Source: Bradyrhizobium liaoningense (GTDB taxonomy: Bacteria; Pseudomonadota; Alphaproteobacteria; Rhizobiales; Xanthobacteraceae). Taken from it: a DNA stretch of 48,495 bases. The position numbers and the translations under genes were made by a program. This document shows positions 32,366-41,067 of the stretch, one piece after another (position 1 is the first letter of the stretch; each line of letters starts with the position of its first letter). The notes beneath the pieces are model-generated. The model did not search any database. It worked only from the letters and a program-made list of their open reading frames with translations, and was not told where the DNA came from. The stretch covers positions 1-48,495 of the forward strand of contig NZ_JAFCJM010000051.1 of NCBI RefSeq assembly GCF_018130955.1, read 5' to 3'.

Positions 32366-33547
32366 TCACTTGCTCCTGGTTGAGGCCGGGGGCACGGAGA
32401 CATCCCCCGTGAGATCGTAAGTCACCATGGTCTCGCCGGATTGCGGCCGCTCGAGCCAGTCCTTGTGGCGCATCGAAAGATGGACATCGCGCACCCCGGA
32501 TTCCCAGTGCTCGACCATGGCAACATGCGAGAAGTCGTAATCCTTGGACGAGGATTCGTAGTTTTTACTGCGATAGATCAAATGAACCACGGTGACGGTG
32601 CTTTCGCGGGCCGCCTTGCAGAGGATTTCGACCGACGGATCGTTCCTCAGATAGTCCGGCAGCTTGCCGATCAGCTCGCGCAGCGCCATGCGCGCGTTGT
32701 GCAACTGCTTGTTCTTGTCGGTGTTCATCCGCGTGCGGCTGGAATAGCGGATATCCTTCTCGCGCTCGGCGGCATCAAGCAGCGAGTTCGGCAACTCGCC
32801 GCGTGCGGAAAACAGGTCGACCTGGAAGATCAGGAGGTCGCGATCGGTCTCCGCATCGAGCACATAGTCGAGCGGCGTGTTGGAGGCGATGCCGCCGTCC
32901 CAATAATGCTCGCCGTCGATCTCGACGGAGGGAAAGCCCGGCGGCAGCGCGCCCGAGGCCATGATGTGCTCGGGACCGATCTTCTTGCCGAGCTTCTTGA
33001 ACTCATAGTTATCGAAATATTTGAAGTTCCCGGAGGCGACGCCGACGGCGCCGACCGAGAGCCGCGTCTTCAGGTCGTTGATGCGGTCGAAATCGACCAG
33101 GCGCTCCAGCGTCTTCTTCAGGGGCGCGGTGTCGTAATAGCTCTGCGACTGCGAACTTCCCGGCGGCCACAGCGGCGCGGGCGGAATGCGCGGGGTGAAG
33201 AAGCCGGGCACCCCGAAGGTCGCAATCAAGGCGGCGCTCGTCGAGTTGAACAGCTCGCGCTGATGGCCGTCGTTGTTGAGCGGCTTCCACGGCACCGGGG
33301 CCGAGACCATCTCCCAGAATTCCTTCAGCCGATCGACGCGGGTGTGCCCCTCATTGCCGGCGATGATGGCCGCGTTGATCGCGCCGATCGAGATGCCGGC
33401 GACCCAGTCGGGATCGAAGCCGAAATGGCACAGCGACTGAAAGGCGCCGGCCTGATACGAGCCGAGCGCGCCGCCGCCCTGGAGCACCAGGACGCGCTGT
33501 GCGTTGGCGGGAATTCTGCTCGATGCCGGCCTGGGGTGATCGGTCAT
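32366..33547 (-). CDS. Patatin-like phospholipase (DUF3734-containing)
   Basis: 393-residue Ser/Asp lipid acyl hydrolase. Oxyanion-hole motif VLVLQGGGALGSYQAGAFQ (about 19-37), nucleophile elbow GISIG (about 50-54), and catalytic aspartate in YWDGGIASNTPLDY (about 216-229). The C-terminal 120 residues (NKQLHNARMALRELIGKLP, VHLIYRSKNYESSSKDYDFS) match the DUF3734 extension that accompanies this patatin subgroup. The gene runs directly into bdhA with a 1-base gap. A link to breakdown of the polyhydroxybutyrate granule or its lipid coat is inferred from this arrangement; direct substrate evidence is lacking. Confidence 0.93.
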   Translation of the reverse strand: MTDHPRPASSRIPANAQRVLVLQGGGALGSYQAGAFQSLCHFGFDPDWVAGISIGAINAAIIAGNEGHTRVDRLKEFWEMVSAPVPWKPLNNDGHQRELFNSTSAALIATFGVPGFFTPRIPPAPLWPPGSSQSQSYYDTAPLKKTLERLVDFDRINDLKTRLSVGAVGVASGNFKYFDNYEFKKLGKKIGPEHIMASGALPPGFPSVEIDGEHYWDGGIASNTPLDYVLDAETDRDLLIFQVDLFSARGELPNSLLDAAEREKDIRYSSRTRMNTDKNKQLHNARMALRELIGKLPDYLRNDPSVEILCKAARESTVTVVHLIYRSKNYESSSKDYDFSHVAMVEHWESGVRDVHLSMRHKDWLERPQSGETMVTYDLTGDVSVPPASTRSK

Positions 33548-33639
33548 TGGGGATCAATTATGAGGGATCAACAGAAAATGGCGCGCCACCGTGACGTCAG
33601 TCCATGACGGCGTCAATGCATCCGGAGATCAAGACTGGC

Positions 33640-34143
33640 TTATCGGGGGTCCGTTGACGCCAGAATCATCGTCCAGAACACCTTGTACTTGGTGCCCGGA
33701 GCATAGCCCGCCGCGATGCCCAATTTTGTGACACCGCTCTTGAGCATATTGGCCCGGTGAGGGGGCGAGTCGCGCCAGCCGGAAAACGCTTCCGCCAGCG
33801 TGTGATAGCCGGCCGAGACGTTCTCGACCGCGACGGTGGCCGGGTAACCGCCGGTATTGAGGCGCTTGGCGAGCGGCGCACGGACGTCGTGGTCCATCTT
33901 GTTGGCGGCGGCCATCGCCTGTGACTGGGATTCCGCCAGTTTCATCAGATCGGGGTCGACGATGACGGTGCCGAGCCCGTTGTTCTGGCGGTATTGCGAG
34001 ATCATCACGGCGGCGGCTTGCGCATCGAGCCGCGCACCGGGGGCGGCCATGTCCGTGTACATGGACGGTTGCTGGACCGGCGTTTCGGTGCCCGCGCAGC
34101 CGGCGAGAAGCAAAGCGATGAGAATTGCGGCCGCGGCGCGCAT
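33640..34143 (-). CDS. CAP-domain (SCP-like) lipoprotein
   Basis: 167-residue exported lipoprotein. The N-terminal signal has a lipobox LLLAGCAG with the lipidated cysteine at residue 16. A short Pro/Ser linker precedes a CAP domain (about 40-165) with SQYRQNNGLGTVIVDPDLMK, AMAAANKMDHDV, NVSAGYHTLAEAFSGW and RDSPPHRANMLKSGVTKLGI. The His/Glu pattern of the CAP cavity is partly present (ENV, PPHR). Bacterial members sit in the cell envelope; function is generally unknown. Overlapping longer frames are shadows. Not linked to neighbours. Confidence 0.85.
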   Translation of the reverse strand: MRAAAAILIALLLAGCAGTETPVQQPSMYTDMAAPGARLDAQAAAVMISQYRQNNGLGTVIVDPDLMKLAESQSQAMAAANKMDHDVRAPLAKRLNTGGYPATVAVENVSAGYHTLAEAFSGWRDSPPHRANMLKSGVTKLGIAAGYAPGTKYKVFWTMILASTDPR

Positions 34144-34234
34144 GAATCAGCCCCCAGGAGACGGGCCGTTGTTGCATACCAACCGTGGCTGAAAGGTGAA
34201 TTTTGCGGAAAAAGTCAGCCGTCGGCAGAACCGC

Positions 34235-35269
34235 CTAGCCCGCAAAGATGCGGTAGCGGCGCGGCTCCAGCCCGACGCGATCGCCGGTGCGCAGTTCCCT
34301 GTCGCGGGGGGCATCGATCTCGATGGTCTCGCCGCCGAACAGCGCGACCTCGGCGCGCTGCACGGGGCCAAAAGTCCGCACATGCTGCACGGCGCCCTCG
34401 AAGGCACCGCTGCCGGGCGGGCCGACCAGCATGTCGTGTCGCCGTACGAACAGTTTTGACGCACCAGGCGAGAGCCCGTCGACAGCAAGCGCAAGCGGCC
34501 GGTCACCGAGCCTGACAGCGCCGTCGGCGACATCCACCGGCAGCACGATGGATTCGCCGATGAAGCCGTGCACGAAGGCGGTGGCGGGATTGTCGTAGAC
34601 GTCGTTGGGCGAGCCGATCTGCTCGATCCTGCCCTTGTCCATCACCACGACGCGGTTGGCGACTTCCAGCGCCTCCTCCTGATCGTGAGTGACGAAGATC
34701 GAGGTGACGTTGATCTCATGGTGCAGCGAGCGCAGCCATTTGCGCAGCTCTTTTCGCACCTTTGCGTCGAGCGCGCCGAAGGGTTCGTCGAGCAAGAGGA
34801 TGCGCGGCTCGATCGCCAGAGCGCGTGCCAGCGCAATGCGCTGGCGCTGCCCGCCGGAGAGCTGGCCCGGATAGCGGTCGGCGAGCCAGTCGAGCTGCAC
34901 GAGATCGAGCAGCTCCTTCACCCGCGCGCGGATCGCGGCCTCGTCCTTGCGAACGGCGCGCGGCTGCACGCGCAGGCCGAAGGCGACGTTCTCGAACACC
35001 GTCATGTGGCGGAACAGCGCGTAGTGCTGGAACACGAAGCCGACATGCCGCTCGCGTGCGCCCTGCGCCAACGCGTCCGCGCCGTTGAAGGAGACTTCGC
35101 CGGAGTCGGGCCAGTCGAGGCCGGCGATGATGCGGAGCAGCGTAGTCTTGCCCGAGCCGGAGGGACCGAGCAGCGCCACGAGCTCGCCATTGTCGACCTT
35201 GAGGTCGACGCCGTCGAGCGCTGCAAAGGTACCGAACTTCTTGACGAGATTCTTGACTTCAATGGTCAC
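34235..35269 (-). CDS. cysA: Sulfate/thiosulfate ABC transporter ATP-binding protein
   Basis: 344-residue ATPase of the CysTWA importer. Walker A GPSGSGKTTLLR (about 37-48), Q-loop FVFQHYALFRHMTVFENVAFG, ABC signature LSGGQRQRIALARALA (about 133-148), Walker B ILLLDEPFGALD, the switch His in VTHDQEEALEVANRVVV and the C-terminal TOBE-like domain (about 245-340). It starts at GTG 35269 (V/M-TIEVKNLVKKFG), which overlaps the cysW stop by 11 bases, as is usual in this operon; the frame extends to 35317 without support. It is the last gene of the transporter operon. Confidence 0.95.
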   Translation of the reverse strand: MTIEVKNLVKKFGTFAALDGVDLKVDNGELVALLGPSGSGKTTLLRIIAGLDWPDSGEVSFNGADALAQGARERHVGFVFQHYALFRHMTVFENVAFGLRVQPRAVRKDEAAIRARVKELLDLVQLDWLADRYPGQLSGGQRQRIALARALAIEPRILLLDEPFGALDAKVRKELRKWLRSLHHEINVTSIFVTHDQEEALEVANRVVVMDKGRIEQIGSPNDVYDNPATAFVHGFIGESIVLPVDVADGAVRLGDRPLALAVDGLSPGASKLFVRRHDMLVGPPGSGAFEGAVQHVRTFGPVQRAEVALFGGETIEIDAPRDRELRTGDRVGLEPRRYRIFAG

Positions 35270-36170
35270 GGGGCTCGTGTCCTTCGTCCAGATGACGTTC
35301 GAGAACGGTTTTGGCAATCAGCGTGATCAGCGCCAGCAGCGCCAGCAGCGAGGCGATCGCAAAGGCAGCGACGAACTGGTATTCGTTGTAGAGGATCTCG
35401 ACCAGGAGCGGCATGGTGTTGGTCTCGCCGCGGATATGGCCGGAGACGACGGACACCGCGCCGAACTCGCCCATCGCGCGCGCATTGCAAAGCAGGACGC
35501 CGTAGAGCACGCCCCATTTGATGTTGGGCAGCGTGACACGGAAGAAGGTCTGCAAGCCGGAAGCGCCGAGCGAGATCGCGGCCTCCTCCTCCTGCGTACC
35601 CTGCTCCTGCATCAGCGGGATCAGCGCGCGCGCCACGAAGGGGAAGGTCACGAAGGTGGTCGCGAGCGCAATCCCGGGCACCGCGAACAGGATCTGGATG
35701 TCGTGCTCGCGCAGCCACGAGCCGAAATAACCCTGCGCACCGAACAGCAGCACGAAGACCAGGCCCGAGATCACGGGGCTGACCGAGAACGGCAGGTCGA
35801 TCAGCGTGATCAGGAACGTCTTGCCCCTGAACTCGAACTTTGCGATCGCCCAGGCTGCGACGAGGCCGAAGACGAGGTTGAGGCCGACCGAGATTGCCGC
35901 CACCAGGAGCGTCAGCCGGATCGCGGCCAGCGCTTCCGGCTCCGACAACGCCGCGAGATAGGCCAAAATGCCCTTGGAGAAGGCCTGGGCGAACACCACC
36001 ACCAGCGGGAGCACGACGAAGACGGTGAGGAATAGGATCGCGGCCGAGATGATGGCGATGCGGACCGCCGGAGGTTCGGTGCGAAGGTTCTTCCGCGCAG
36101 CCTCCGCATGCGCGCGCGCCTTGGCCTCGGGCGAGGCTAGCGCGACGGCATCGGTCAGTTGCATCGTCAT
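35259..36170 (-). CDS. cysW: Sulfate ABC transporter permease CysW
   Basis: 303-residue inner-membrane permease with six helices. The N-terminal cytoplasmic stretch of about 40 residues is followed by IISAAILFLTVFVVLPLVVV. The binding-protein-dependent transport signature is EEEAAISLGASGLQTFFRVTLP (EAA loop, about 197-218, given in part). RAMGEFGAVSVVSGHIRGET is typical of sulfate permeases. Overlaps cysA by 11 bases and starts 11 bases after cysT. With CysT it forms the heterodimeric channel. Confidence 0.95.
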   Translation of the reverse strand: MTMQLTDAVALASPEAKARAHAEAARKNLRTEPPAVRIAIISAAILFLTVFVVLPLVVVFAQAFSKGILAYLAALSEPEALAAIRLTLLVAAISVGLNLVFGLVAAWAIAKFEFRGKTFLITLIDLPFSVSPVISGLVFVLLFGAQGYFGSWLREHDIQILFAVPGIALATTFVTFPFVARALIPLMQEQGTQEEEAAISLGASGLQTFFRVTLPNIKWGVLYGVLLCNARAMGEFGAVSVVSGHIRGETNTMPLLVEILYNEYQFVAAFAIASLLALLALITLIAKTVLERHLDEGHEPRDH

Positions 36171-36181
36171 CTCTTGGGTCC

Positions 36182-37018
36182 TCAGCGCGCCGGAACCCGG
36201 TTCTGCGCCCAGCGCTGCAACCGGTTGACGGCGAAGATGGTGACGAAGGATACGACCAGCATCACGACCGCAATCGCGGTCGCATCGGCGTAGCGGAATT
36301 CGGAGAGCCGGATCACGATCAGGAGCGGCGCGATCTCGGATACGTTCGGCAGATTGCCGGCGATGAAGATCACCGAGCCGTATTCCCCGACCGCGCGGGC
36401 GAAGGCGAGCGCCAGCCCCGTGAGCAAGGCCGGCGCGAGCGACGGCAGGATCACGCGCCTGATGGTCTGCAAGCGGCTCGCGCCAAGACTGCCGGCTGCC
36501 TCCTCGATTTCAGGATCGAGGTCCTGCAACACCGGCTGCACCGTGCGCACCACGAAGGGAATGCCGATGAAGATCATGGCCACGAAAATGCCGATCGGCG
36601 TGAAGGCGACCTTGATGCCAAGTGCGGCAAGTGGTGCCCCCAGCCAGCCCTTCTCGGCAAACAACGACGTCAGCGCGACGCCCGCAACGGCGGTGGGCAG
36701 CGCGAAGGGCACGTCGACGATTGCATCGAATATCCGCCGGCCGGGGAAGCGATAGCGCACCAGCGCCCAGACGATGATGCTGCCCATCACGAGATTGACA
36801 GAGGCCGCCGCGAAGGCGAGCCCGAAGGAGACCCGCAGCGCGTTCAGCGTCCGGCGGCTGGAGAGGATGTTCCAGAACTGCTCCGGGCTGAGCTCGAGCG
36901 AGCGCAGGAAGAGACCGGCCAGCGGAATCAGGATGATGATGGACAGCCAGGAGAGCGTCAGTCCCATCGTGAGACCGAAGCCTGGCAATGTCCGGCGTCG
37001 TGCTGCGCTTCCGCTCAC
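36182..37018 (-). CDS. cysT: Sulfate ABC transporter permease CysT (CysU)
   Basis: 278-residue permease partner of CysW. A GTG start at 37018 follows GCAGGGGGCC. Helices include TMGLTLSWLSIIILIPLAGL at the N-terminus and AIAVVMLVVSFVTIFAVNRL at the C-terminus. The EAA loop is EIEEAAGSLGASRLQTIRRV, and the sulfate-type ARAVGEYGSVIFIAGN follows. Located 38 bases after the binding-protein gene. Confidence 0.95.
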   Translation of the reverse strand: MSGSAARRRTLPGFGLTMGLTLSWLSIIILIPLAGLFLRSLELSPEQFWNILSSRRTLNALRVSFGLAFAAASVNLVMGSIIVWALVRYRFPGRRIFDAIVDVPFALPTAVAGVALTSLFAEKGWLGAPLAALGIKVAFTPIGIFVAMIFIGIPFVVRTVQPVLQDLDPEIEEAAGSLGASRLQTIRRVILPSLAPALLTGLALAFARAVGEYGSVIFIAGNLPNVSEIAPLLIVIRLSEFRYADATAIAVVMLVVSFVTIFAVNRLQRWAQNRVPAR

Positions 37019-37056
37019 CCGGCCCCCTGCTTTCGGCCCTCCAACAACAGCGCGGA

Positions 37057-38046
37057 TCAGTTCTTGTAGATCTGATCAAAGACGCCGCCGTCGGCAAAAT
37101 GTTCCTTCTGCGCCTTGGTCCACCCGCCGAAAACGTCGTCGATCGTGAACAGCTCGACCTTGGCGAAGGAGTTTTCGAACTTCTTCGCGATCTCGCCATC
37201 ACGCGGACGATAGAAATTGCGTGCGGCAATTTCCTGACCTTCCTTGGTATACCAATACTGAAGGTAGGCATCGGCGACGCTGCGCGTGCCCTTTTTATCG
37301 GCAACCTTGTCGACGATCGTCACCGGCGGCTCCGCGAGGATCGACAGCGGCGGCGCCACGATCTCGAACTTGTCCTTGCCGAACTCACGCTGCGCCAGGA
37401 ACGCCTCGTTTTCCCAGGCGAGCAGCACGTCGCCGACGCCGCGCTCGACAAAGGTGACGGTCGCGCCGCGCGCGCCGGTGTCGAGCACCGGGACGTTTTG
37501 ATAGAGGTTTGCGACGAATTGCTTGGCCTTGTCGGCGGAGCCGAACTTCTTTTGCGCAAAGCCCCAGGCGGCAAGATAGTTCCAGCGCGCGCCACCCGAC
37601 GTCTTCGGGTTCGGAGTGATGACGGCGACGCCCGGCTCGACCAGATCGTCCCAGTCCTTGATGCCCTTGGGATTGCCCTTGCGCACCAGGAATACGATGG
37701 TCGAGGTATAGGGCGAGGCATTTTGCGGCAGGCGCTTCTGCCAATCGGCAGCAGTCAATCCCTTGGCCGCGATCGCGTCGATATCGTAGGCGAGTGCGAG
37801 CGTCACCACGTCGGCCTGCAGACCATCGATGACGCTACGGGCCTGCGATCCGCTGCCGCCATGCGATTGCTTGATCTCGACGCTCTTGCCGGTCTCCCGC
37901 TGATAGGCGTTCGCAAACGCCTTGTTGAACTCAACATAGAGCTCGCGCGTCGGATCGTACGATACGTTCAGCAGATTGACGTCAGCAGCGAGAACCGAAT
38001 TTGCCCAGAGAAGGCCCGCAACGATCAGCGCAAGACGGCGGATCAT
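37057..38046 (-). CDS. sbp: Periplasmic sulfate-binding protein
   Basis: 329-residue solute receptor of the CysP/Sbp family. Signal peptide MIRRLALIVAGLLWANSVLA, then LLNVSYDPTRELYVEFN, a strong family start. QSHGGSGSQARSVIDGLQAD holds the anion-binding loop, and NPKTSGGARWNYLAAW and VLDTGARGATVTFVERG are further binding-site strands. Two starts, ATG 38058 and ATG 38046, are four codons apart; the latter fits the signal better and has GGAGAG upstream. It heads the transporter operon, 124 bases downstream of cysH; a stem-loop overlapping the cysH end may separate or tune expression. Confidence 0.95.
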   Translation of the reverse strand: MIRRLALIVAGLLWANSVLAADVNLLNVSYDPTRELYVEFNKAFANAYQRETGKSVEIKQSHGGSGSQARSVIDGLQADVVTLALAYDIDAIAAKGLTAADWQKRLPQNASPYTSTIVFLVRKGNPKGIKDWDDLVEPGVAVITPNPKTSGGARWNYLAAWGFAQKKFGSADKAKQFVANLYQNVPVLDTGARGATVTFVERGVGDVLLAWENEAFLAQREFGKDKFEIVAPPLSILAEPPVTIVDKVADKKGTRSVADAYLQYWYTKEGQEIAARNFYRPRDGEIAKKFENSFAKVELFTIDDVFGGWTKAQKEHFADGGVFDQIYKN

Positions 38047-38145
38047 ATTTCTCTCCATTCACCTCAACGACGTCAGTGTCGATGAGGGCATGCGGACATA
38101 ACTCGGCACGAAACGGCTCCAAGTCAACGGAACCGGATTTTCTTG

Positions 38146-38177
38146 TTCGTAGCGTCGCAGCCTTGTTGTGCTACGAA
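38146..38177 (-). terminator. Stem-loop at the end of cysH
   Basis: TTCGTAGC (38146-38153) pairs with GCTACGAA (38170-38177) and includes the cysH stop codon. On the minus strand it is followed by CAAGAAAATCC rather than a clean T-run, so termination would be partial at best. It may be the boundary between the reduction genes and the transporter genes. Confidence 0.35.
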
Positions 38178-38902
38178 ATCTTCATCGTGTGAATGCCGCA
38201 TTCTGTCTTGGCCTGACCGCGCCAGCGACCGGCCCGCTCATCCTCACCTTCGGTCGTTCGGCTGGAGCAGGGCATGCAGCCAACAGACAGGAAACCTGAC
38301 GCGACAAGTGGATGCTGCGGCAATTTGGCGCGTGCGTAGATCGCGTTGATCTCCTCGCGCGAAACGTCGGCGAACGGGTTGAACTTCAACCGCGCGCCGT
38401 CTTCCTCGACGACTGGAATCTCGGCACGCGCACCGCCCTGAAAGCGCTTGCGGCCGTTGATCCAGGCGGAGAACGGCTTGAGCGCCCGCGCCAGCGGTTC
38501 CACCTTGCGGATGCGGCAGCAGGCGTCGGGATCGGAGAACCACAGATCGCGATCGGGATCCTCGCGCGACAACGTCTCTTCCAACGGCTTGATCGAGCGC
38601 ACGTCGCGCAAGCCCAGCGTCGCGATCAGCGTATCGCGATAGGCGAGCGTCTCCTCGAACAGCCATCCGGTATCGAGAAAGATCACCGGAATTGCCGGAT
38701 CGACGTCGGCCATCACCTTGAGCAGCGCCGCCGACTCCGTGCCGAAGGATGAGACGAGCGCAAGCTGCTCGCGCCCCACCGTCTTCAGCGCGGCGGCGAT
38801 GACCGCTGCCGGCGACGCGCCGCGAAGCTGGCGATCGAGCTCCGCCGCGAGCGGCAAAGCACTCGGCGAGGACGTAGCAAACTGTGACATCATCGCATTC
38901 AC
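38171..38902 (-). CDS. cysH: Assimilatory APS/PAPS reductase
   Basis: 243-residue thioredoxin-dependent reductase that yields sulfite. ALVSSFGTESAALLKVMAD (PP-loop-like SFG motif, about 50-68), FLDTGWLFEETLAYRD, then WFSDPDACCRIRKVEPL with the double cysteine, and SVGCMPCSSRTTEGEDERAG with CxxC. The two pairs ligate a [4Fe-4S] cluster, which marks the adenylyl-sulfate (APS) using group rather than the cluster-free PAPS enzymes. The C-terminal KTECGIH has the catalytic cysteine. It overlaps the DUF934 gene by 4 bases. Confidence 0.95.
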   Translation of the reverse strand: MNAMMSQFATSSPSALPLAAELDRQLRGASPAAVIAAALKTVGREQLALVSSFGTESAALLKVMADVDPAIPVIFLDTGWLFEETLAYRDTLIATLGLRDVRSIKPLEETLSREDPDRDLWFSDPDACCRIRKVEPLARALKPFSAWINGRKRFQGGARAEIPVVEEDGARLKFNPFADVSREEINAIYARAKLPQHPLVASGFLSVGCMPCSSRTTEGEDERAGRWRGQAKTECGIHTMKIS

Positions 38903-39414
38903 GTGCCGACACCTTCCGAATGGCGCAGTTGCATACGCCGGTGCAGCGCGGTGACGCGGCCGTCGCCGGTCGGCTGGTAGAACACCGAATAGCGCTTCAC
39001 GGTCTGCGCAAAGGCTTCCGCGTCGGCCTGCTTCTTGACCTCGAAACTGTCGAAGCCCGCGCGCAGCATGAACACGAACTGGTCGCGCAGCACCTGGCCG
39101 GTCGCTCGCAGCTCGCCGCGATAGGCGTAACGCTCACGCAGCAGCCGCGCCTGGCTGTAGGCGCGTCCGTCGCGGAAGGTCGGGAACACCAGCGCGACCG
39201 CGGCGAGCCTGACAAGATGAGGCACCAGCTCGTCGATGTCGCGGCTGTTCGGCCAGATCACACCGACCTTGCCCGCGCGCGCGAGCAGAGCGTCCGTGTC
39301 CTTCACGAAGCGGTCGGCCGAAAGCAGGATGTCGCCGCTTGCAGGAAGCGGCGCATCGTCGGCCAGCCTGGTAAAAGTGTCGTCGGCGATCTTTCCGCCC
39401 TTAACGAGTGGCAT
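38899..39414 (-). CDS. DUF934 protein of the sulfur-assimilation operon
   Basis: 171-residue protein of family DUF934, nearly always next to sulfite reductase in proteobacteria; no biochemical role established. MPLVKGGKIADDTFTRLADD, then VGVIWPNSRDIDELVPHLVR, VALVFPTFRDGRAYSQARLL with RERYAYRGELRATGQVLRDQ (the conserved core, about 81-125), and FVFMLRAGFDSFEV. No cysteines and no cofactor motif are seen, so a structural or assembly role for the sulfite reductase is a reasonable guess. AAGGAG seven bases before ATG 39414 decides the start inside the cysI 3' end. Overlaps both neighbours. Confidence 0.9.
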   Translation of the reverse strand: MPLVKGGKIADDTFTRLADDAPLPASGDILLSADRFVKDTDALLARAGKVGVIWPNSRDIDELVPHLVRLAAVALVFPTFRDGRAYSQARLLRERYAYRGELRATGQVLRDQFVFMLRAGFDSFEVKKQADAEAFAQTVKRYSVFYQPTGDGRVTALHRRMQLRHSEGVGT

Positions 39415-41056
39415 AGACCCGCTCCTTGAATGGTTCAACGCCGAGGCGCTTCACGGTATCGATGAAAAGCTCTTCCGGCCGCTCGCGCAGCGCCAGATAG
39501 GCTTCCACGACATCCTCGATGACGTCGGCGACTTCCTCGAATTTCACGCCGGGTCCGATCAGATTGCCGAGCGCGGCGTTCTCGTCGGCACGGCCGCCGA
39601 TGGTGATCTGATAGACCTCCTCGCCGTTTTTCTCGACGCCGAGAATGCCGATATGGCCGACGTGGTGATGGCCGCAGGCATTGATGCAGCCGGAGATGTT
39701 GATGTGGAGACGGCCGATCAGATTGGCGAGCTCGTGATTGGCAAAGCGCCGCGTCAGCTCCTGCGCGATCGGAATCGAGCGCGCATTCGCCAGCGAGCAG
39801 TAGTCCAGGCCTGGGCAGGCGATGATGTCAGAGATCAGGTTGACGTTCGGCGTCGCGAGCCCGAGTTTGTCGAGCGCCCGCCATAGTGCCGGCAGGTCGC
39901 GCTTGGCGACGTGGGGCAGCGCCAAATTCTGCTCGTGACCGACGCGGATCTCGCCAAAGGAGTATTTGTCGGCGAGATCGGCGAGCGCATCCATCTGCTC
40001 GGCTGTGGCGTCGCCCGGGGGGCCGCCCACGGGTTTCAGCGAGATGGTGACGATCGAATAGCCCTGGACCTTGTGCGGGGCGACCGAATTTTTCCGCCAC
40101 GCCTCGAATGCGGGATCGGCCGCGGCCTGGCGCAGCTCGTCCGGCATGTGCGGCAGCTTTTCATAGGCCGGATAGCTGAAGCGCGAGCGAATGTCCTCGA
40201 TCACCGCGTCGTCGATCTGGAGCGAGGAGTTGCGGATGTGCTGCCACTCCTCCTCGACCTCGCGCGAAAACTTCTCGATGCCGAGCTCGTGCACCAGGAT
40301 CTTGATGCGCGCCTTGTAGATGTTGTCGCGGCGGCCATACTGGTTGTAGACGCGCAGGATCGCCTCGACATAGCTCAGGATGTCGCGGCCATGCACGAAG
40401 TGCTTGATGGTCTTGGCGATGAACGGCGTGCGGCCAAGGCCGCCACCGACCAGCACCTCGAACCCGGTCTCGCCCTTCTCGTTCTTGACGAGGCGCAGGC
40501 CGATGTCGTGGATCTTGATCGCGGCGCGGTCGTGATCGGACGCGGTGATCGCGATCTTGAACTTCCGCGGCAGGAACGAGAATTCCGGATGCAGCGTGGT
40601 ATGCTGGCGCAAGAGCTCAGACCAGATGCGGGGGTCCTCGATCTCGCCCGGCGCCACGCCGGCCCACTGGTCCGAGGTGACGTTGCGCATGTTGTTGCCT
40701 GAGGTCTGCATCGCATGGATGCCGACTTCGGCGAGATCGGCCAGCGCGTCCGGCAATTCGGCGAGCTTGATCCAGTTGAACTGGATGTTCTGCCGCGTGG
40801 TGAAGTGGCCGTAGCCGCGGTCGTAGCGCCGCGCGATGTGCGCGAGCCGGCGCAATTGATCCGACGACAGGGTGCCGTAGGGGATCGCGACGCGGAACAT
40901 GTAGGCGTGCAGTTGCAAATAGACGCCGTTCTGCAGGCGCAAGATCTTGAACTCGTCCTCGGTGAGCTCGCCGGAAAGGCGGCGCTTCACCTGGTCACGA
41001 AATTCCGAGACGCGCTCGTTGACCAGCGTGCGGTCGATTTCGTCGTAAGCATACAT
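39401..41056 (-). CDS. cysI: Sulfite reductase haemoprotein (siroheme, 4Fe-4S)
   Basis: 551-residue enzyme reducing sulfite to sulfide with six electrons. Two ferredoxin-like halves (FRVAIPYGTLSSDQLRRLAH and the repeat VTISLKPVGGPPGDATAEQM) and two siroheme/nitrite reductase halves are visible. GHFTTRQNIQFNWIKLAEL and TSGNNMRNVTSDQWAGVAPG contain the Arg/Lys/Asn that bind siroheme and substrate. The cluster ligands are in IACPGLDYCSLANARSIP and ISGCINACGHHHVGHIGILG (C-x5-C and C-x3-C). No flavoprotein CysJ gene is in the window, so electrons probably come from ferredoxin or an unlinked reductase. It lies 11 bases after the DUF2849 gene. Confidence 0.95.
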   Translation of the reverse strand: MYAYDEIDRTLVNERVSEFRDQVKRRLSGELTEDEFKILRLQNGVYLQLHAYMFRVAIPYGTLSSDQLRRLAHIARRYDRGYGHFTTRQNIQFNWIKLAELPDALADLAEVGIHAMQTSGNNMRNVTSDQWAGVAPGEIEDPRIWSELLRQHTTLHPEFSFLPRKFKIAITASDHDRAAIKIHDIGLRLVKNEKGETGFEVLVGGGLGRTPFIAKTIKHFVHGRDILSYVEAILRVYNQYGRRDNIYKARIKILVHELGIEKFSREVEEEWQHIRNSSLQIDDAVIEDIRSRFSYPAYEKLPHMPDELRQAAADPAFEAWRKNSVAPHKVQGYSIVTISLKPVGGPPGDATAEQMDALADLADKYSFGEIRVGHEQNLALPHVAKRDLPALWRALDKLGLATPNVNLISDIIACPGLDYCSLANARSIPIAQELTRRFANHELANLIGRLHINISGCINACGHHHVGHIGILGVEKNGEEVYQITIGGRADENAALGNLIGPGVKFEEVADVIEDVVEAYLALRERPEELFIDTVKRLGVEPFKERVYATR

Positions 41057-41067
41057 GGGAGATTGCC

